A stretch of 64,000 bases of DNA from CAZBSE01 sp964494385. Its GTDB lineage: Bacteria > Actinomycetota > Humimicrobiia > Humimicrobiales > Humimicrobiaceae. Under the pieces are notes generated by a model. It was not told the origin of the DNA, made no database searches, and worked only from the letters and a program-made list of their open reading frames with translations. Every line of letters starts with the position of its first letter. The stretch's first letter is position 1. The translations under genes and the position numbers were made by a program. The stretch covers positions 15,912 through 79,911 of the forward strand of contig CAZBSE010000004.1 in assembly GCA_964494385.1 (NCBI GenBank), given 5' to 3'. This document shows, piece by piece, positions 18,120 through 26,812 of this stretch.

Positions 18120-20489
18120 TTAAAATTTAAAATCTTTTTTGGAAACTACTTTTATACAGGCATCTACTACCGAAGAGTCGTATAGTTTGCCTTTGTTATT
18201 CTTGATCTCTTCAATTGCTGCATCCAACCCGAGAGCAGGTCGGTATGGCCTGTCAGATGACATGGCCTCTACTACATCAGCTACAGTTAATATCTTTGAT
18301 TCGAACAATATATCTTTACTTTTTAATCCCTGGGGATATCCTGAACCATTAAGTTTTTCGTGATGCTGCAATATAATTTTTGAAATATTGAAAGGAAACT
18401 CTATTTTATCTATCATATCATAACTCATTTCGGGATGAGTCTTAATCATGTCATATTCGATATCAGATAATCTTCCGGGTTTTACCAGAATTGAAGCCGG
18501 TATGTTTATTTTTCCTATATCATGGATCAATGCCGCTACTCTTATGGCCTCTACCCTTTCTTTCTCTAAATCCAGCTCTTTTGCAACAGCGACAGCTAGT
18601 TTTGATACCCTTTTCTGATGGCCCGAAGTATAAGGATCCTTTGCTTCAACTATGGCAGATAATGTATTTATGGTGCCGTCAAGTATTCTCTTTAACTTTT
18701 TATAGCCTATCTTTAATTTATCTTCAGCTGATTTCTGTCCGGATATATTAACCCAGTTGCTTATCAAATATTTTAATTTACCCTTGCTGAAAACAGGTTT
18801 ACGGGAAAGCTGCACCCATATATCTTTCTTATCCTTGTTACAGAAAAGAATTTCCTTATTTTTTACATTTTTTAATAAAGATTCCTTATAATGCTTGCTG
18901 TAATTATCTACCTGATTTTTGGGCCACCAGGGGTACGGTACTTTTACGCCCAGAGCTTCACCTGGCTTTAAACCCACCAATTTTTCCATCGCAGGATTTA
19001 CATATCTTACAGAAGTATCCGGATTTACCACTACTATAGGAGTAGGGGAATTATTCATCAGACTGGAACTGAGTTCCTCACTTGTCTTTAATGATTCTTC
19101 CACTTGTTTTTGCCTGGTTAAATCATCATAGATAGTTACAATTTCTCCTGAAGGCAGCTTATATACATAATTACGCCTCCAGCCGGATAATCTTTTATCT
19201 TTATAAAAACACAAGGGGTGTTTTTCAAACATCCCCGTTCTGTTGACTCTTTTAAAAACATCAAATAATCCAATATCTTTTATCCCCGGAAACACTTCCA
19301 AAACACTTTTCCCTATAATATTTTTTCTTTTGACCTTATCTATCCTTTCTGCAGCCTTATTATAATCTCTGATAATAAAATCTTTACCGCCATCTACGGC
19401 TTCATATACTGCCACACCGTTTCTCATATGCTCAAAGAGTTCCTTAAACTTCTTCTCGCTTTCTCCTATTTTCCTAAATGCCTTATCCTGTAAGGTAATA
19501 TCTTTAAAGATCCCCACGGCTCCGATAATTTTTCCATTTATATCTTTAATAGAATCGGCAGTCAGGGTACATCGGATTTTCATTCCGTCTATTCGTTTTT
19601 TCTCTAATCCAGATTTAATATATTTTTCCCCGGAAATAATTCTTTTTAATATGCATTTAGGAGTATTGCATTCGTGCCTTGGAAATACTTCAAAGCATTT
19701 TTTTTCTATAATCTCATTCTTGCCAAGACCTGCAAGATTATTAAACATTTTGTTTGATTTAGTTATAATAAAATCCTTATTAATAAATACTATCCCATCT
19801 GTTGATGTTTCAAACACTTGCTCTAATTCCTTATAAGAGAACCTTAATTTGTTTTCTATTTTCTTTCTGTCTATAACAATTGCCACCTGTTCCGAGAGAG
19901 CGCAAATTCTTTTAAGGTCAAATTCTTTAAATGGTTTCCTTGCGGAAATATCCAGCAGTCCTAAAACACTGCCATTTGAAATAAGCGGAACAGCTATAAC
20001 TGATTTTATACCTAAAAGCCTGTAAAATTCAGGTAGGAGCCTTCTCGCTGCAGCTTTTAATATTTTCTGTTTATCAGATATGGAATCAGTCAGCTCCCTT
20101 ATAAGCCCTTTTATTTCAGAAACGTTATTTATAATCACCGGCTTCTTTCCTTTAAGTATTTTGTAATAACAGCCGGTTCCTGCTAACGGAATTCTTACCT
20201 CCGGTATCTTTACTTTTATCAGGCCCTCAATTACTCTTCTCTTATTTGTGGAGAGATTAATATTCTGCATAATAAGATACTTTCCGCCATCATCTATAAG
20301 AAAAACAGTTGCACCGGAGCCTGAAAATATCTTTTTGGTTCTGGTGTTTATAAGTTTAATTATTTTACTCAGGCTGTCCCCGCGGTTTACAGCCATGTTT
20401 ATGGAATTTAGAAGCTTAAGGTCTTCCATACGGCATTTCATTCTGCCATCTTCTGACTTTTTTTCTACTGTTCTTTTTAGTCCTATCAT
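18120..20489 (-). CDS. GAF-PAS-PAS-PAS-HD-GYP signalling protein
   Basis: 789 residues, no membrane segment seen. Domains in order: GAF (about 30-205, with ISARKPFKEFDLKRICALSEQVA), PAS (about 215-335, with a CNTPKC cysteine pair), PAS (about 345-455), PAS (about 470-590), and HD-GYP (about 600-785). The HD-GYP signature is intact: HDIGKINIP, the HPEMSYDMI segment and HHEKLNGSGYPQGL, with VADVVEAMSSDRPYRP after it. HD-GYP proteins hydrolyse cyclic di-GMP to GMP, so this is a likely soluble sensor-phosphodiesterase. It sits alone between comM and the rpsP operon with its own promoter. The signal is unknown; the CxxxxC in the first PAS might bind metal. Confidence 0.92.
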   Translation of the reverse strand: MIGLKRTVEKKSEDGRMKCRMEDLKLLNSINMAVNRGDSLSKIIKLINTRTKKIFSGSGATVFLIDDGGKYLIMQNINLSTNKRRVIEGLIKVKIPEVRIPLAGTGCYYKILKGKKPVIINNVSEIKGLIRELTDSISDKQKILKAAARRLLPEFYRLLGIKSVIAVPLISNGSVLGLLDISARKPFKEFDLKRICALSEQVAIVIDRKKIENKLRFSYKELEQVFETSTDGIVFINKDFIITKSNKMFNNLAGLGKNEIIEKKCFEVFPRHECNTPKCILKRIISGEKYIKSGLEKKRIDGMKIRCTLTADSIKDINGKIIGAVGIFKDITLQDKAFRKIGESEKKFKELFEHMRNGVAVYEAVDGGKDFIIRDYNKAAERIDKVKRKNIIGKSVLEVFPGIKDIGLFDVFKRVNRTGMFEKHPLCFYKDKRLSGWRRNYVYKLPSGEIVTIYDDLTRQKQVEESLKTSEELSSSLMNNSPTPIVVVNPDTSVRYVNPAMEKLVGLKPGEALGVKVPYPWWPKNQVDNYSKHYKESLLKNVKNKEILFCNKDKKDIWVQLSRKPVFSKGKLKYLISNWVNISGQKSAEDKLKIGYKKLKRILDGTINTLSAIVEAKDPYTSGHQKRVSKLAVAVAKELDLEKERVEAIRVAALIHDIGKINIPASILVKPGRLSDIEYDMIKTHPEMSYDMIDKIEFPFNISKIILQHHEKLNGSGYPQGLKSKDILFESKILTVADVVEAMSSDRPYRPALGLDAAIEEIKNNKGKLYDSSVVDACIKVVSKKDFKF

Positions 20490-20556
20490 AAAAAGTCTTT
20501 AAATTATCAGTAAATTTTAATTATAAATACATTATAATAATAACATATCTTATAAT

Positions 20557-20585
20557 ATTATATTTTAGGACTATACTGACGTCAA
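20557..20585 (-). promoter_or_regulatory. Promoter of the HD-GYP gene
   Basis: Minus strand -35 TTGACG (20585-20580), 17-bp spacer, -10 TATAAT (20562-20557). The predicted start near 20550 gives a leader of about 60 nt. It lies immediately downstream of yraN, separating the signalling gene from the rpsP operon. Confidence 0.65.
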
Positions 20586-20607
20586 ATAAATTAGATTCAA
20601 TTTGCTT

Positions 20608-21021
20608 TTAAAAGGCGTTTTTTATGTGCTTAACATCAAGGCAATTTTTATATTCCGGGGTATTTAATTTTATTAATGTATCAAGCGGATTATCTTCTGT
20701 AAATATTTTATTGGCTAAATTTTTATCGATAATTATAGTAATCACATCAAAACAGATGTTTGACCCTGAAAGCCTGTTATCCGAGATATAAGCGCTGGCC
20801 AATCTTTTTATTCTGGAAATTTTTGTTTTTCCGATAGATTCGAGAGGATCTCCATATTTTAAATTGGTCCTTGTTTTTACTTCTATAAAAATTAAATAAT
20901 TATCTTTTGCGGCTACTATGTCTATCTCGCCATATCTATTCCTGTAATTGCTGTTAATGATAAAATATCCTTCTTTTTTCAAATATTCCCGGGCAGCATA
21001 TTCACCAAATTTGCCTATGAT
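20608..21021 (-). CDS. yraN: YraN/UPF0102 family endonuclease-like protein
   Basis: A Holliday-junction-resolvase-fold protein of the UPF0102 family. The core NYRNRYGEIDIVAAK and FIEVKTRTNLKYGDP is clear. The conserved N-terminal segment GKFGEYAAREYLKK is encoded upstream of the first canonical start (TTG at 20982), and an in-frame TAA lies at 21045. No ATG, GTG or TTG exists between them, so initiation must be at a non-canonical codon; I use ATC at 21021 (ATA at 21018 is next). This gives 137 residues. It follows rnhB closely, as in many genomes. Confidence 0.8.
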   Translation of the reverse strand: MIGKFGEYAAREYLKKEGYFIINSNYRNRYGEIDIVAAKDNYLIFIEVKTRTNLKYGDPLESIGKTKISRIKRLASAYISDNRLSGSNICFDVITIIIDKNLANKIFTEDNPLDTLIKLNTPEYKNCLDVKHIKNAF

Positions 21022-21037
21022 TTTTCTGTCAGTTCCG

Positions 21038-21667
21038 TTAACTTAAAACACCTCTGAAAGATACCCTATGGATCATTGTAGGACCATATTTTTGGAGTGA
21101 ATTTAAGTGTTTTCTGGTACCGTAGCCTTTATTATATTCAAATCCGTATTCCGGGTAATACTTTGAATACTTGAACATTATCTGATCTCTTACCACTTTA
21201 GCAATTATTGAAGCCGCTGCAATAGAAATACTCAACCTGTCACCCTTTATAAGAGGTATATATTTTTCTCCCAGATCCATACTGATAAAATCCGATAAAA
21301 TAATATCCGGCTTTATCTTTAAACCACCTACTGCTCTTTTAAATGCTATCATGTTTGCCTTTGAAATTGACAATCTGTCAATCTCTTCAGGAGATATTTT
21401 GGCAACTGACCAGCATAAACAGCTTTCTATAATTTTTTTAAAAATATATTTTCTTTTATTTTCAGCAACTTTCTTGGAATCATTTACATCTTCTACCATT
21501 AACTTCTTTCTGTCCATAATGACCGCCGCAGCTACCAGCGGCCCGGCAAGGGAACCCCTCCCTACTTCATCAATGCCTGCTATCTTTTTACAGCCCTCAA
21601 TATATAGGTCATCTTCATACCTGCATAAATTTTGGAGTCTTGCAATCTCTTTTGGTTCCATATTCAC
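21038..21667 (-). CDS. rnhB: Ribonuclease HII
   Basis: 209 residues. RNase HII removes ribonucleotides from DNA and RNA primers. GIDEVGRGSLAGPLVAAAV carries the first catalytic Asp-Glu pair, with LSDFISMD and the ASIIAKVVRDQIM segment further on. It lies between lepB (8 bp) and yraN in the conserved rplS-lepB-rnhB-yraN order. Confidence 0.96.
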   Translation of the reverse strand: MNMEPKEIARLQNLCRYEDDLYIEGCKKIAGIDEVGRGSLAGPLVAAAVIMDRKKLMVEDVNDSKKVAENKRKYIFKKIIESCLCWSVAKISPEEIDRLSISKANMIAFKRAVGGLKIKPDIILSDFISMDLGEKYIPLIKGDRLSISIAAASIIAKVVRDQIMFKYSKYYPEYGFEYNKGYGTRKHLNSLQKYGPTMIHRVSFRGVLS

Positions 21668-21675
21668 TTAAAATA

Positions 21676-22218
21676 TTACCATCTCGAAGGGGGCCAGTAA
21701 ACCACCATAAATTCTCCAAAAATTTCACTTTCCGGAATGGTTCCAAAAAATCTGCTGTCGAAACTGTTGTTCCTGTTATCTCCCATTACAAATATCTCGT
21801 CCTCGCCAATAACAACAGTCTGGTTAATGTAAGAAATAATTTGATCAGCCTGCAGATAATCCTCGGTAATTTTTTCACCGTTTATAAATATTTCTCCCTC
21901 GCTGGTTATTGTAATCTCATCGCCTTCTATGGCTATTGCCCTTTTAACCAGATCTCTGTCTTCCAGCAGAGAATGAAAGGCTACGATGTCTCCTCTTTTA
22001 ATGCTGGCGAATTTATATGCTATCTTGTTAATTATTACTTTATCGCCAACCTTTAATGCTGGTTCCATTGAGGGTGTGGGCACAACGAAAGGTTCAAACA
22101 TAAAGATTCTGACCATAGCAGCCAGTACAGCAGCCGTTATTATAACTATGCTATATCCCAGGAGTTCTTTTAGAATTTTCTTATTTTTGATTTTATTCCG
22201 TTTTTCTTCAAAAGGCAT
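21676..22218 (-). CDS. lepB: Signal peptidase I
   Basis: 180 residues. One N-terminal membrane helix (about 22-42), then the catalytic Ser in VPTPSMEPALKVGD, the Lys in RGDIVAFHSLLEDRDLVKRAIAIEGD, and the MGDNRNNSFDSRFFGTIP box. It cleaves signal peptides from exported proteins such as those predicted near 61 kb, apart from lipoproteins. It is 29 bp after rplS. Confidence 0.96.
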   Translation of the reverse strand: MPFEEKRNKIKNKKILKELLGYSIVIITAAVLAAMVRIFMFEPFVVPTPSMEPALKVGDKVIINKIAYKFASIKRGDIVAFHSLLEDRDLVKRAIAIEGDEITITSEGEIFINGEKITEDYLQADQIISYINQTVVIGEDEIFVMGDNRNNSFDSRFFGTIPESEIFGEFMVVYWPPSRW

Positions 22219-22247
22219 TGGTATGAAAATTTAAATCTTCTGCAGAT

Positions 22248-22589
22248 TTATTTAAATTTAATTTTTGATTTTTTACCGATTTTGTCCCTGAGGTAGTAAA
22301 GTTTGGCCCTTCTGACTATACCTACGCCAACCTTTTCTATGGATTGAATCACAGGTGAATTGAAAAGAAATGTTCTTTCAACACCTACATTATTAAAAGA
22401 GATTTTCCTTACTGTAAATGTTTTATTAATGCCGGAACCTCTGATCTTTATTACTATTCCTTCAAAGATTTGAATCCTGTCTTTATTCTCTTCGCTTATC
22501 TTTATTTTAACCTTTACCTTATTACCGGAATTAATTTCAGGTATATCAGTTCTCAGATACTTACTCTCTATTTTGTCTAATTTGTTCAT
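22248..22589 (-). CDS. rplS: 50S ribosomal protein bL19
   Basis: 113 residues with LRTDIPEINSGNKVKVKIKI, RIQIFEGIVIKIRGSG, TFTVRKISFNNVGVER and the RRAKLYYLRDK C-terminal motif. It is downstream of trmD (57 bp), the usual rpsP-rimM-trmD-rplS order. Confidence 0.97.
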   Translation of the reverse strand: MNKLDKIESKYLRTDIPEINSGNKVKVKIKISEENKDRIQIFEGIVIKIRGSGINKTFTVRKISFNNVGVERTFLFNSPVIQSIEKVGVGIVRRAKLYYLRDKIGKKSKIKFK

Positions 22590-22646
22590 TTATTTCTCCA
22601 GCCCGTTTCTTTTCCAATCTAAAATAACCAAACAAATATAATGAAT

Positions 22647-23348
22647 TTAACTGTCTTTGTCAAATAAATCAGGCCTTTTTAATCTGGTTATTTCTATTGA
22701 TTTTTTCTCTCTCCACTTCTGTATATCTTTATGGTTCCCGCTTAAAAGAATACGGGGGACAGGCGTCTTTTTAAAAATAAGGGGTCTTGTGTACTGGGGA
22801 TAATCCAGTAAATTATTTTCAAAGGACTCTGTTTCTAAAGATTCCTTTTTTCCTACCACACCGGGCAGCAATCTTATCACTCCGTCTATTACTGCCATGG
22901 CCGGGATCTCTCCACCTGTGAGCACATAATCTCCGATAGAAATCTCTGCATCAATCAGCCACTTTACGGCCCTCTGATCAATACCCTCGTATCTTCCGCA
23001 AACCAATATTATATTTTCAAGATTTGAAAGATATTTTAATTTACCCTGGTTCAATCTCTCTCCTCTGGGAGTAAGCAAAATTGTCTTTTGTTTTTCTTTT
23101 TGTTTGATTTTATTCTTCTTTTTTATAAAAGTCACAGCCCTGTCCAGCGGTTCCGGCATCAATATCATACCGGCACCTCCGCCATATGGCCTATCATCTA
23201 TTTTCCCTTGCTTACAGCCGGAAAAATCTCTTAAATTATATACATTCAGCCGGCATATATTTTTCTTAAAAGCTTCTTTTATTATGCCGAATCTGGTGAT
23301 ATCGCCAAATATCTTTGGAAAAATAGTTATTACATCTATTTTTAACAT
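22647..23348 (-). CDS. trmD: tRNA (guanine-N1)-methyltransferase
   Basis: 233 residues. A SPOUT-fold enzyme making m1G37 in tRNAs. DDRPYGGGAGMILMPEP, LTPRGERLNQ, LVCGRYEGIDQRAV and SIGDYVLTGGEIPAM form the trefoil-knot SAM site; GNHKDIQKWR lies at the C-terminus. It is adjacent to rimM. Confidence 0.97.
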   Translation of the reverse strand: MLKIDVITIFPKIFGDITRFGIIKEAFKKNICRLNVYNLRDFSGCKQGKIDDRPYGGGAGMILMPEPLDRAVTFIKKKNKIKQKEKQKTILLTPRGERLNQGKLKYLSNLENIILVCGRYEGIDQRAVKWLIDAEISIGDYVLTGGEIPAMAVIDGVIRLLPGVVGKKESLETESFENNLLDYPQYTRPLIFKKTPVPRILLSGNHKDIQKWREKKSIEITRLKRPDLFDKDS

Positions 23349-23386
23349 TTTAATTATAAAAAGATTTTAAAATATGAAATGCGGAT

Positions 23387-23941
23387 TTAAATATATTCAG
23401 GGATCTTTTTTAATAATATCATTCTTTCTTTTGTGTTTATGCTATCAATATAATTATTAATGACGGGAACATATAGAATGCTGCCCCTTATTCCCTTTGT
23501 CTTGATGTCCTTATTCTCTATCTTCACTTTTAAATTATCATTGGATATCAGTTTTTCCACTGCAATAGCTTTGCCGATAAAAACTTTATCTCTTGTATAG
23601 ACCCTGCAGCCTATTATATCGTCCACCCAGTATTGGTCCCTTTTAAGCTTTGGCCCGCTGCTGGTATGCCTGAAAATATTTGTTCCTTTAAATTCTTCGG
23701 CACGGTTTCGGTCATTTATCTGTTTGAATTTAATTACGAGGGCGAGAGGCTTTCTTCCCTCTTTCAGCTTGACGTCCTCGACCTCCGCTTTATTAATACA
23801 TTTCCGGTCAAAAAAAAGAATATCTCCCCTTTTAATAGTTTTGGGATAATCAGTAAGCAACATTACATTTACTTCTCCCTTTATTCCATGCGGCTTACTA
23901 ATTATCCCAATTAACCTTGCATCTACATTTACTTCTGACAT
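23387..23941 (-). CDS. rimM: 16S rRNA processing protein RimM
   Basis: 184 residues. RimM assists 30S head assembly around S19. The N-terminal beta-barrel starts IGIISKPHGIKGEVNV; the C-terminal PRC-barrel has YWVDDIIGCRVYT and ILYVPVINNYIDSI. It lies 48 bp after khpA and upstream of trmD. Confidence 0.95.
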   Translation of the reverse strand: MSEVNVDARLIGIISKPHGIKGEVNVMLLTDYPKTIKRGDILFFDRKCINKAEVEDVKLKEGRKPLALVIKFKQINDRNRAEEFKGTNIFRHTSSGPKLKRDQYWVDDIIGCRVYTRDKVFIGKAIAVEKLISNDNLKVKIENKDIKTKGIRGSILYVPVINNYIDSINTKERMILLKKIPEYI

Positions 23942-23989
23942 TTACTATGCCTGTTTAAATAAATCTATCTATATTTATATATTAAATTT

Positions 23990-24223
23990 TCAATCCATAA
24001 TCTTTACTATAGAGGACTTGCCTCTTTTAGCAGATGCAGCTCTCATAATAACCCTTAGAGCATTTGCGGTTCTTCCTTTTTTACCAATCACCTTTCCCAG
24101 ATCGTCTTCTGCAACTTTTAACTTGAAAATTACTGTTTTGTCATCTTCCTCCTCTTCTGTGATTTCAACGTCATCCGGGCTGTCAACCAACTCTTTTACC
24201 ATGTACTCAAGTAGTTCTTTCAC
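23990..24223 (-). CDS. khpA: KH-domain RNA-binding protein KhpA
   Basis: 77 residues, the single-KH YlqC/KhpA family. The KH signature GKVIGKKGRTANALR is intact. KhpA forms a complex with KhpB/Jag in other bacteria and affects RNA levels of division genes. An acidic stretch (ITEEEEDDK) precedes the KH core. It lies between rpsP and rimM, the standard location. Confidence 0.95.
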   Translation of the reverse strand: MKELLEYMVKELVDSPDDVEITEEEEDDKTVIFKLKVAEDDLGKVIGKKGRTANALRVIMRAASAKRGKSSIVKIMD

Positions 24224-24251
24224 TATTTACCTCCAGTCTAAATTGTAATAA

Positions 24252-24497
24252 CTACCTCTTTAAACCAATCTTATCAAAAAGTTTTTGAACTGTATCTGTC
24301 GGTTTTGCACCTTTCTTGATCCAATCAATAGCTTTATCCTTATCTACTTCTATTTTTGATGGATCACATTTTGGGTCATATGTTCCTATTTTTTCAATAA
24401 ACCTCCCATCTCTCGGTGATCTGATATCTGCTACCACAATCCTGTAAAAGGGTTGTTTCTTCGAACCAATTCTTGTCAATCTGATCTTTACACTCAA
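24252..24497 (-). CDS. rpsP: 30S ribosomal protein bS16
   Basis: About 81 residues. The family start VKIRLTRIGSKKQPFYRIVVAD and FIEKIGTYDP are present. I choose TTG at 24497, which gives MSVKIRL and has GGAGG five bases upstream. A TTG four codons earlier (24509) overlaps that ribosome site. It heads the rpsP-khpA-rimM-trmD-rplS-lepB-rnhB-yraN run. Confidence 0.96.
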   Translation of the reverse strand: MSVKIRLTRIGSKKQPFYRIVVADIRSPRDGRFIEKIGTYDPKCDPSKIEVDKDKAIDWIKKGAKPTDTVQKLFDKIGLKR

Positions 24498-24538
24498 TAA
24501 AACCTCCAAATTTCGTCAACATATAGCTTTTTGCCATA

Positions 24539-24566
24539 ATTATATATTGTTCTATAAAACTTGCAA
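24539..24566 (-). promoter_or_regulatory. Probable rpsP operon promoter
   Basis: Minus strand -35 TTGCAA (24566-24561), 16-bp spacer, -10 TATAAT (24544-24539), between the ffh stop and the rpsP ribosome site. The predicted leader is about 35 nt. Confidence 0.6.
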
Positions 24567-24579
24567 AACTTTTTTTTAG

Positions 24580-25908
24580 TTAGAAATTTCCAAAAGGCAT
24601 ATTAAATTTACCCTTCTGGCCCGAAAACTGCTTCAGCATCTGCCTGGTTTTACTAAACTGCTTGAGCAATCTGTTTACTTCCGATACTGTACTGCCGCTT
24701 CCCTTTGCTATTCTCTTTTTCCTGCTGCCATTGATTATATGAGGCCTGCGTCTTTCTTCTACAGTCATGGAATTTATTATAGCCTCTATCCGATCCAGGT
24801 GAGAATCATCAAAATTTACTTTTTTAAGCATCTTGTTCTTGCCTGCCATGGGTATCATAGAGAATATTTTATCCAGCGATCCTATCTTTTTTATACTTTT
24901 CAACTGTCCTACGAAATCTTCGAAATTTAGTTCATTTTTATATATTTTCTCTTCAATTCTTTTGGCCTCCTTTTTGCTTACCGCTTTTTCCGCCTTTTCG
25001 ACTAAAGTCATCACATCGCCCTTACCCAATATTCTTGAGGCAATCCTATCGGGGTAAAATATATCAAAATCTTCAACTTTTTCTCCGTTTGATACAAACT
25101 TTATAGGTTTCTTAACCACATAATAAACGGAAAGCGCGGCACCTCCTCTGGTATCACTGTCCAACTTGGTTAAAATTATTCCATCACATTCAACTTTCTG
25201 ATTAAAGCTGGAAGCAATATTTACAGCTTCCTGGCCGGTCATAGCATCAAGTACCAGGTATATCTGATGCGGACTTACTTTTTTCTTTATATTTACGATT
25301 TCTTCCATCATATTCTCATCAATATGCAATCTTCCGGCAGTATCTATTATAACTACATCGCTTCCTGATTTTTTAAATAGTTCCAATCCTTTTACCGATA
25401 TGGAAACCGGATCTAAATTTTCATTGGAATAAACATCCACTCCTATATTTTTTGCCATATCTTCCAGCTGGAGTACGGCTGCCGGCCTGTAAATATCTGC
25501 AGCTACTACGGACACTTTTTTCTGAAACCTTGCCTTTAAGAAATTGGCCAGTTTTATAACCGATGAAGTTTTACCGGAGCCCTGGAGCCCGACTGTCATT
25601 ATAACTGTGGGACCTTTGGGAACAAAACTTATGCTGCCGCTGCTAGAGCCCAGCATTCTTATAATTTCTTCATTTACTATTTTTACTACCTGCTGATAGG
25701 GAGTAAGGCTTTCAAGTATTTTTTCGCCTATTGCCTTTGCCTTTACATTTTCTAAAAATTCCTTAACAACTTTAAAATTTACATCGGCTTCCAGCAGTGC
25801 CAGTTTTATTTCCCTTAATGCACTGTCCAGATCACCTGGATTTATTTTGCCTTTATTTCTTATTTTAAAAAATAAATTTTCAAACTTCGCCGTCAGCTGA
25901 TCAAACAT
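24580..25908 (-). CDS. ffh: Signal recognition particle protein Ffh
   Basis: 442 residues. GTPase and signal-sequence-binding subunit of SRP. N domain (1-90), G domain with GLQGSGKTSSVIKLA, DTAGRLHIDENM and TKLDSDTRGG, then the helical M domain with MIPMAGKNKM and RKKRIAKGSGST. It ends in a short Gln/Gly/Phe tail. It is 31 bp after ftsY. The SRP RNA gene is not in the window. Confidence 0.97.
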   Translation of the reverse strand: MFDQLTAKFENLFFKIRNKGKINPGDLDSALREIKLALLEADVNFKVVKEFLENVKAKAIGEKILESLTPYQQVVKIVNEEIIRMLGSSSGSISFVPKGPTVIMTVGLQGSGKTSSVIKLANFLKARFQKKVSVVAADIYRPAAVLQLEDMAKNIGVDVYSNENLDPVSISVKGLELFKKSGSDVVIIDTAGRLHIDENMMEEIVNIKKKVSPHQIYLVLDAMTGQEAVNIASSFNQKVECDGIILTKLDSDTRGGAALSVYYVVKKPIKFVSNGEKVEDFDIFYPDRIASRILGKGDVMTLVEKAEKAVSKKEAKRIEEKIYKNELNFEDFVGQLKSIKKIGSLDKIFSMIPMAGKNKMLKKVNFDDSHLDRIEAIINSMTVEERRRPHIINGSRKKRIAKGSGSTVSEVNRLLKQFSKTRQMLKQFSGQKGKFNMPFGNF

Positions 25909-25939
25909 CGTAAAATCCTTTTTAATCTTGATATTAAAG

Positions 25940-26812
25940 TCAGGAGAATATCAATTCGGTAAACCTTACTGCATCAAATTGAAATATATCTTCCATTTTT
26001 TCTCCATTGGAAACCATTTTTATGGGAATTCCCAGATCATGCTTTATGGTAATTACTATCCCGCCCTTGGAAGCGCTGTCAACCTTGGTTAAGATAATGC
26101 CGGTTAAGTTTAACGCATTATTAAACAACTCCGCCTGATTTTTAGCATTTTGTCCGGTAGTGGAATCAACTACCAGTAGTATTTCATCGACTTCCCGGCC
26201 TATTCTCTTGTTAATTACTTTTTTTATTTTCTTCAGCTCTTCCATTAAATTATATGAAGTTTGCATCCTTCCGGCGGTATCGATTATGACCACGTCGATG
26301 TTCCTGGCTTTTGCCTTTTCTATGCTGTCGTAAACTACCGCTCCGGGATCTGATAATTTTTGGTGTGATACCATATCCAGCCCTAATTTTTCAGCATAAT
26401 ATTGTATTTGCTCCACTGCAGCCGACCTGTATGTATCTGCGGCCGATATTAGAACCTTTTTCCCTTCTTCTTTAAATAATTTGGCCAGCTTTGCAACTGC
26501 TGTGGTTTTACCCACTCCGTTTACCCCTACCACTAAAATCACCGCAGGACGAATGGCCGGTATATTTAACTTATGATCTTTGTTCCCATTAAGGATTTCT
26601 ATAATCTGTTTCTTTAAAAGTGCCTTTACCTTTCCCGAATCATTTATATTCTCACGGTAAACATAATCCTTCACTTCATCCAGCATCTTACCTGCAGTAC
26701 TGATACTAATGTCACTGGTTACCAGCTGTTCTTCCAGCTCTTCCCAGAACTGACCCTTATTGTCTTTAAACTTGTTCCAGAAATAATTTAAATTTTTAAT
26801 TAATCTCTGCAT
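25940..26812 (-). CDS. ftsY: SRP receptor FtsY, NG core only
   Basis: About 290 residues. N domain (1-85), then G domain with VGVNGVGKTTAVAKLAKL, DTAGRMQTSYNLMEEL and TKVDSASKGG. There is almost no acidic A domain before N, so membrane binding would rely on the short N-terminal helix (MQRLIKNLNYFWNKF). The start ATG at 26812 lies inside the 3' end of smc; a TTG three codons earlier is open too. It pairs with Ffh for co-translational targeting. Confidence 0.95.
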   Translation of the reverse strand: MQRLIKNLNYFWNKFKDNKGQFWEELEEQLVTSDISISTAGKMLDEVKDYVYRENINDSGKVKALLKKQIIEILNGNKDHKLNIPAIRPAVILVVGVNGVGKTTAVAKLAKLFKEEGKKVLISAADTYRSAAVEQIQYYAEKLGLDMVSHQKLSDPGAVVYDSIEKAKARNIDVVIIDTAGRMQTSYNLMEELKKIKKVINKRIGREVDEILLVVDSTTGQNAKNQAELFNNALNLTGIILTKVDSASKGGIVITIKHDLGIPIKMVSNGEKMEDIFQFDAVRFTELIFS

